The notes beneath the pieces were generated by a model. It did not search any database, was not told the DNA's origin, and saw nothing but the letters and a program-made list of their open reading frames with translations. Both the position numbers and the translations under genes were made by a program. Positions 32,215-33,712 of a DNA stretch of 33,712 bases are shown here, one piece after another (the stretch's first letter is position 1; each line of letters starts with the position of its first letter). The DNA is from JBBDWZ01 sp050732575 (lineage in GTDB: Bacteria > Gemmatimonadota > Gemmatimonadetes > Longimicrobiales > RSA9), in the NCBI GenBank assembly GCA_050732575.1, contig JBOHRF010000024.1:1-33712 (forward strand), written 5' to 3'.

Positions 32215-33185
32215 CAGAACTCCCTCCGGTATTTGCGCTGCGCAATCACTACCGTGATCAACGCGAAGACAACGATGGCGATGGCGCCGACCCAGGGCTC
32301 CATGCCGACGCGCACCAGTGGCCACTGTTCCTGTTGCTCCGGTTTGAAGAACCAATCGCGCACGGACAATGGAGTCCAGAACAGCATCAACGGCGCCATG
32401 ATTTTGAATACGAGCAGCTCGGTGGCTCTGGGCATGGCTTCGATCATACCGGCCGTCAGGAACATGGCGAGCACGTACACACCCGTGGCGACGGCCACGC
32501 GCCGCACGAAAAGCGCGATCAGGAATGCCGGCGCGCCATAACCAATCACGTAGGCGGCAGTGGTACCGAGGATTTCCGGGATCTTCGCGCCGTGCTCGAC
32601 CAGGCCCGCTTGGAAACCATCCTTGAAAAGCGCCGAAATTCCGAAATAGAGAATGGTGTGCGGGATGAGCATGAACAGCGCCGTCAGTACCATCAGCGTC
32701 AGCGCCCGAGCAAGGAGATAGTCGCCCGCGCGCACCGGGCGCGAAGCGTAGATGGCGAGCACGTTGTTCTGCCGGTCCGGAATCAGCAGCGTCGGTCCCA
32801 CCAGAGCGACGAAGAACATGGCCAGCATGCCGATCACCTGGAAGAACTCGGCGGGGTCGCCCCAGGGGCCCGCGTCCTCGAGCTGGAATCCGGCCACCAC
32901 AAAGCTGAGTGCGACCACCCACGCGGCCGGCACGATTGCGGCCGCGATCAGAGCCCAGGGCAGCACTTTGGTCCAGTTTTTCCTGCGCAGCCCCAGCACG
33001 CGCCGCGTGCCGTCGACGATCATCGCGCGGATGGCTGCGCGGCGGCCGAGCCTTAGTCCCTCGTGCGGCGTGTAGCCGAGGTCGTAGACCTTCCCATCGC
33101 CCGCTGCCGGTGTTGGAAGCACAGCGGCCAGCGCTTCGATACTGCGGACAGACACCACGACGGACTCGGGCGTTTCAGGATTCAC
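32214..33185 (-). CDS. ABC-2 type transporter permease (first permease of operon)
   Basis: 323 aa. The cytoplasmic N-terminus (YDLGYTPHEGLRLGRRAAIRAMIVDGTRRVLGLRRKNW) is followed by six hydrophobic segments: VLPWALIAAAIVPAAWVVALSFVV, VIGMLAMFFVALVGPTLLI, LTLMVLTALFMLIPHTILYFGI, AAYVIGYGAPAFLIALFV, GVYVLAMFLTAGMIEAM and GAIAIVVFALITVVIA. The loop PDRQNNVLAIYASRPVRAGDYLLAR resembles the ABC-2 coupling segment. It starts at GTG 33185, overlapping the upstream ATPase stop by 11 nt. That ATPase is the natural partner, making two ATPase-permease pairs in one operon. Confidence 0.88.
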   Translation of the reverse strand: MNPETPESVVVSVRSIEALAAVLPTPAAGDGKVYDLGYTPHEGLRLGRRAAIRAMIVDGTRRVLGLRRKNWTKVLPWALIAAAIVPAAWVVALSFVVAGFQLEDAGPWGDPAEFFQVIGMLAMFFVALVGPTLLIPDRQNNVLAIYASRPVRAGDYLLARALTLMVLTALFMLIPHTILYFGISALFKDGFQAGLVEHGAKIPEILGTTAAYVIGYGAPAFLIALFVRRVAVATGVYVLAMFLTAGMIEAMPRATELLVFKIMAPLMLFWTPLSVRDWFFKPEQQEQWPLVRVGMEPWVGAIAIVVFALITVVIAQRKYRREF

Positions 33186-33712
33186 GCACCCTCTCGCCTT
33201 CTCCGAAGTACGCGTCTTCCAGCGTCCTCACGCTGGGCTTGAGCGATTGGATGCCACAGCCAGTTTCCGCCAGCACGCGATTGATGAGGTCGTAGGGGTC
33301 CTGGTCGCTGGTGGTAACCTCCAGCCGGTGGCCGCGCCGGGCCACCACTGCGCCTCGTTCGCGCAGCAGCGCGTAGACCACGTCCGCCCGATCGAGCACC
33401 TCGACGCTCACCGTGTCTCCCGACGTGAGTGCGTCCAGCGTGCTGTTGCGCACGATTCGTCCACCATCGAGCATGACGATCCAGTCGCACGTGCTCTCGA
33501 TGTCGGTCAGCACGTGGCTTGACACCACCGTGTAAATCCCGAACCCGCGCAATCTCCCGATCAGCCGCAGCATCTGGTCGCGCCCCTCCGGGTCGAGGCC
33601 GGCCAGCGGCTCGTCCAGCAGCACGAGATCGGGGTCGTGCACAATGGCCTGGGCCAGCAGCGCCCGCTGCAACATGCCTGTGGAGAAGTCACCCAGGTGC
33701 CGGAACCGCTCT
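33175..33712 (-). CDS. ABC transporter ATP-binding protein (5' partial at window edge)
   Basis: The first part of the protein lies beyond the window. What is seen begins RFRHLGDFSTGMLQRALLAQAIVHDPDLVLLDEPLAGLDPEGRDQMLRLI: a variant signature FSTGMLQR in place of LSGGMRQR, Walker B LVLLDEP, D-loop GLDP and H-loop SSHVL, followed by a C-terminal domain to VRES. Walker A lies outside. It is the first visible gene of the operon: its stop overlaps the permease start by 11 nt. Met at 33675 is internal, not a start. Confidence 0.9.
   Translation of the reverse strand, partial: ERFRHLGDFSTGMLQRALLAQAIVHDPDLVLLDEPLAGLDPEGRDQMLRLIGRLRGFGIYTVVSSHVLTDIESTCDWIVMLDGGRIVRNSTLDALTSGDTVSVEVLDRADVVYALLRERGAVVARRGHRLEVTTSDQDPYDLINRVLAETGCGIQSLKPSVRTLEDAYFGEGERVRES

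Noticed and set aside
31222..32541. Plus-strand ORF of 439 codons
   Set aside because: Antisense to the ATPase and permease genes, which have full motifs; low-complexity His/Arg/Gln-rich translation.

Overview
The window is GC-rich (roughly 60-65% by eye) bacterial DNA. Its gene content points to Gemmatimonadota or, less likely, Acidobacteriota. The supporting families are two PadR regulator/ADOP-type FtsX permease pairs, a SusC/SusD pair, a Ser/Thr kinase with TPR tail, plug-like lipoproteins, an ECF sigma cassette and a class I fructose-bisphosphate aldolase. The phylum is inferred from family content; no rRNA or tRNA gene was found.

Layout. 2-2625 (+): 5'-truncated kinase-TPR sensor, split by a single-base frameshift near 1305. 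2705-4546 (+): lipoprotein with a seven-bladed RCC1-like propeller, interrupted by an in-frame TAG at 3017. 4547-4866: convergent gap with two terminator hairpins. 4867-9215 (-): susC-susD pair. 9573-11939 (-): TonB-dependent siderophore-type receptor with STN domain and a Fur-box-like operator upstream. 12094-15053 (-): PadR plus ADOP permease from a strong, apparently leaderless promoter. 15247-18395 (+): ECF sigma factor, putative anti-sigma, Spy-like periplasmic protein, lipoprotein and outer-membrane barrel, a compact envelope module. 18540-19282 (+): broken lipoprotein. 19307-20200 (-): aldolase. 20333-22422 (-): outer-membrane protein followed by a frameshifted diheme cytochrome c. 22600-23811 (-): SnoaL-like protein and plug-like lipoprotein, separated by an unusual inverted array of 12-bp repeats. 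24158-25905: gene remnants (sulfatase 3' half fused to a ZIP transporter fragment, epoxide hydrolase N-terminus). 25942-29081 (-): second PadR/ADOP pair. 29288-30475 (+): beta-lactamase-fold serine hydrolase lipoprotein. 30479-33712 (-): ABC-2 exporter operon with two ATPases and two permeases, running off the window.

Most intact genes concern the cell envelope: nutrient or siderophore uptake across the outer membrane, export permeases, lipoproteins, and an ECF cassette that could sense envelope state.

The most striking features are three. First, many genes are interrupted: at least five indels or stops, four next to short homopolymers. This may be real decay or a long-read assembly artefact. 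Second, a phase-locked 12-bp array with inward-facing arms lies at 23143-23400. Third, two 16-bp TCCTAT-N5-TAGGA palindromes sit exactly 80 bp apart upstream of a lipoprotein gene. No complete new system is proven; the 12-bp array and the ECF cassette are the best candidates for novelty.
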